A program made the translations under genes and the position numbers. A stretch of 64,000 nt of DNA. Origin: Acidobacteriota bacterium. GTDB taxonomy: Bacteria; Acidobacteriota; Blastocatellia; Pyrinomonadales; Pyrinomonadaceae. The stretch spans positions 1 through 64,000 of the forward strand of contig JAHBSM010000006.1 of NCBI GenBank assembly GCA_019639115.1, in the 5' to 3' direction. The notes under the pieces are model-generated. The model did not search any database and had not been told where the DNA came from. It was given only the letters and a program-made list of their open reading frames with translations. Below are positions 63,251-64,000 of the stretch, one piece after another; position 1 is the stretch's first letter; each line of letters begins with the position of its first letter.

Positions 63251-64000
63251 ATGTTAGATCTTTCCACACCGCTGAATACGCTTCATCACCACGGCGTGGC
63301 AAAGTTGTCTTCGGTAATGGCAGGCAAGCTCGCAGATGCGGTCGCACAATTCGCTGCGCGGCCCGACCCCGCAGATGCGACGGTCGAAGATCTGCTTTAC
63401 TACTTGCCGGCGCGATACGAGGATCGCTCGAATCTGATCGGTATCGACAAGCTAGAGGATGGGATGGAAGCCTCGGTCGACGTTGTAGTGCGACGCTCAG
63501 CCGCCGTCCGCGTAGGCCGAAACCGCGACCGCCGAAAGCCGCCTCTTTTCGTGTTTGAGATCACCGCCGGCGACGCCGAGCGACTTCACCGACCGGTAGT
63601 GGTCAAGTGGTTCATCTCGGGCAAATCCGCGCAGCCGATAGCCGAATATTACCTCGAACGCTTCAAACAAGGCACGCGATTCGTCGTACACGGCCTGTGG
63701 GAATACGACGAACGCGGAGCGTTCGTGTTAAAGAATGCGAAGTCGGACGAGATCGAAGTGCTGCCGGGCGGCGGCGAAAGTTTCGGCCTGCTAGTAGAAC
63801 CAACGCCCGCCGATCCTGATATCACGGCGGAAGAGGACGACGACCTGAGTGATCCCGACCTGGCTACGATACACACGGCCCGCCGCGTACCGATCCATCG
63901 TAAGCTGGGACCATTCAGCGCGAAGCGATTACGGGAGATAATGCACAGCGTGCTCGACCGTCTGGCAGATATCGCTGATCCGCTGCCGGCCTCGGTCGTC
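63251..64000 (+). CDS. recG: RecG ATP-dependent DNA helicase, 5' part only
   Basis: Exactly 250 codons from ATG 63251 to the window end with no stop. Only the N-terminal wedge (OB-fold) domain is present. DLLYYLPARYEDRS (about 57-70) and RRVPIHRKLGPFSAKRLREIMHSVLDRL (about 217-244) are characteristic RecG blocks. The helicase motor domains lie beyond the window. The acidic insert EEDDDLSDPD separates these blocks. RecG reverses stalled replication forks. Confidence 0.9.
   Translation, partial: MLDLSTPLNTLHHHGVAKLSSVMAGKLADAVAQFAARPDPADATVEDLLYYLPARYEDRSNLIGIDKLEDGMEASVDVVVRRSAAVRVGRNRDRRKPPLFVFEITAGDAERLHRPVVVKWFISGKSAQPIAEYYLERFKQGTRFVVHGLWEYDERGAFVLKNAKSDEIEVLPGGGESFGLLVEPTPADPDITAEEDDDLSDPDLATIHTARRVPIHRKLGPFSAKRLREIMHSVLDRLADIADPLPASVV

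Noticed and set aside
1..64000. CRISPR arrays, insertion sequences, prophage or integrative elements.
   Set aside because: No regularly spaced direct repeats, transposase, integrase or phage structural genes were seen.

Overview
The window looks like a chromosomal segment of an Acidobacteriota bacterium, most likely of the Blastocatellia (subdivision 4) type. This rests on family recognition, not on a search. The clues are a VWFA-related 'acidobacterial' protein (24447-25568), a TIGR02999-like ECF sigma factor with a TPR-type Ser/Thr kinase, very large CARDB/LamG secreted proteins, carboxypeptidase-regulatory-like tails, and a DAP-type MurE with a TonB/OmpA envelope (Gram-negative plan). I see no insertion sequence, prophage, integrase, rRNA or CRISPR array. 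Genes are densely packed, many overlap by ATGA/GTGA, and many lack a strong Shine-Dalgarno sequence.

Layout. 1-4091 (minus): a secreted subtilase running off the left edge and an OmpA-domain envelope protein. 4220-7811 (plus): an MsbA-type ABC exporter, yicC, gmk and rpoZ, ending in a two-way terminator shared with the ETF-quinone oxidoreductase gene on the other strand. 9786-15243: a DUF3142 lipoprotein, mtnA (minus), then an operon of alpha-glucan phosphorylase, a membrane protein, a DUF971 protein and a small zinc-ribbon protein. 15336-16658 (minus): a zinc-ribbon/TonB protein. 16967-25568 (plus): one long, tightly coupled run of an M16-like pseudo-peptidase, ubiE/menG, dppB- and dppC-like permeases, pxpB-pxpC-pxpA (5-oxoprolinase), an NRAMP-like transporter and a VWFA protein.

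25622-38823 is the most unusual part. An ECF sigma gene and a Ser/Thr kinase gene of the type normally found as neighbours are separated by a 9.9 kb inverted gene for a ~3290-residue secreted protein (beta-propeller, two LamG, about ten CARDB, dockerin- and cohesin-like modules, carboxypeptidase-regulatory tail). The 833-residue secreted protein at 45144-47645 ends in a related tail, so this may be a shared C-terminal module for exported proteins in this organism.

38854-54453 is housekeeping on the minus strand: tRNA-Lys, an acetyltransferase-purA-glgA cluster, rho, engB, the 833-residue secreted protein, and a proteostasis block (lon, clpX, clpP, tig) next to tRNA-Leu. 54522-64000 holds a small membrane protein, murE, PilZ plus an APC permease, pabB, an orphan ExbD/TolR, a membrane-anchored J-domain protein, rpsT with a near-consensus promoter, a queuosine-precursor transporter, a methyltransferase and the start of recG.

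Genes cut by the window edges: the subtilase (left, 3' end missing) and recG (right, 3' end missing).
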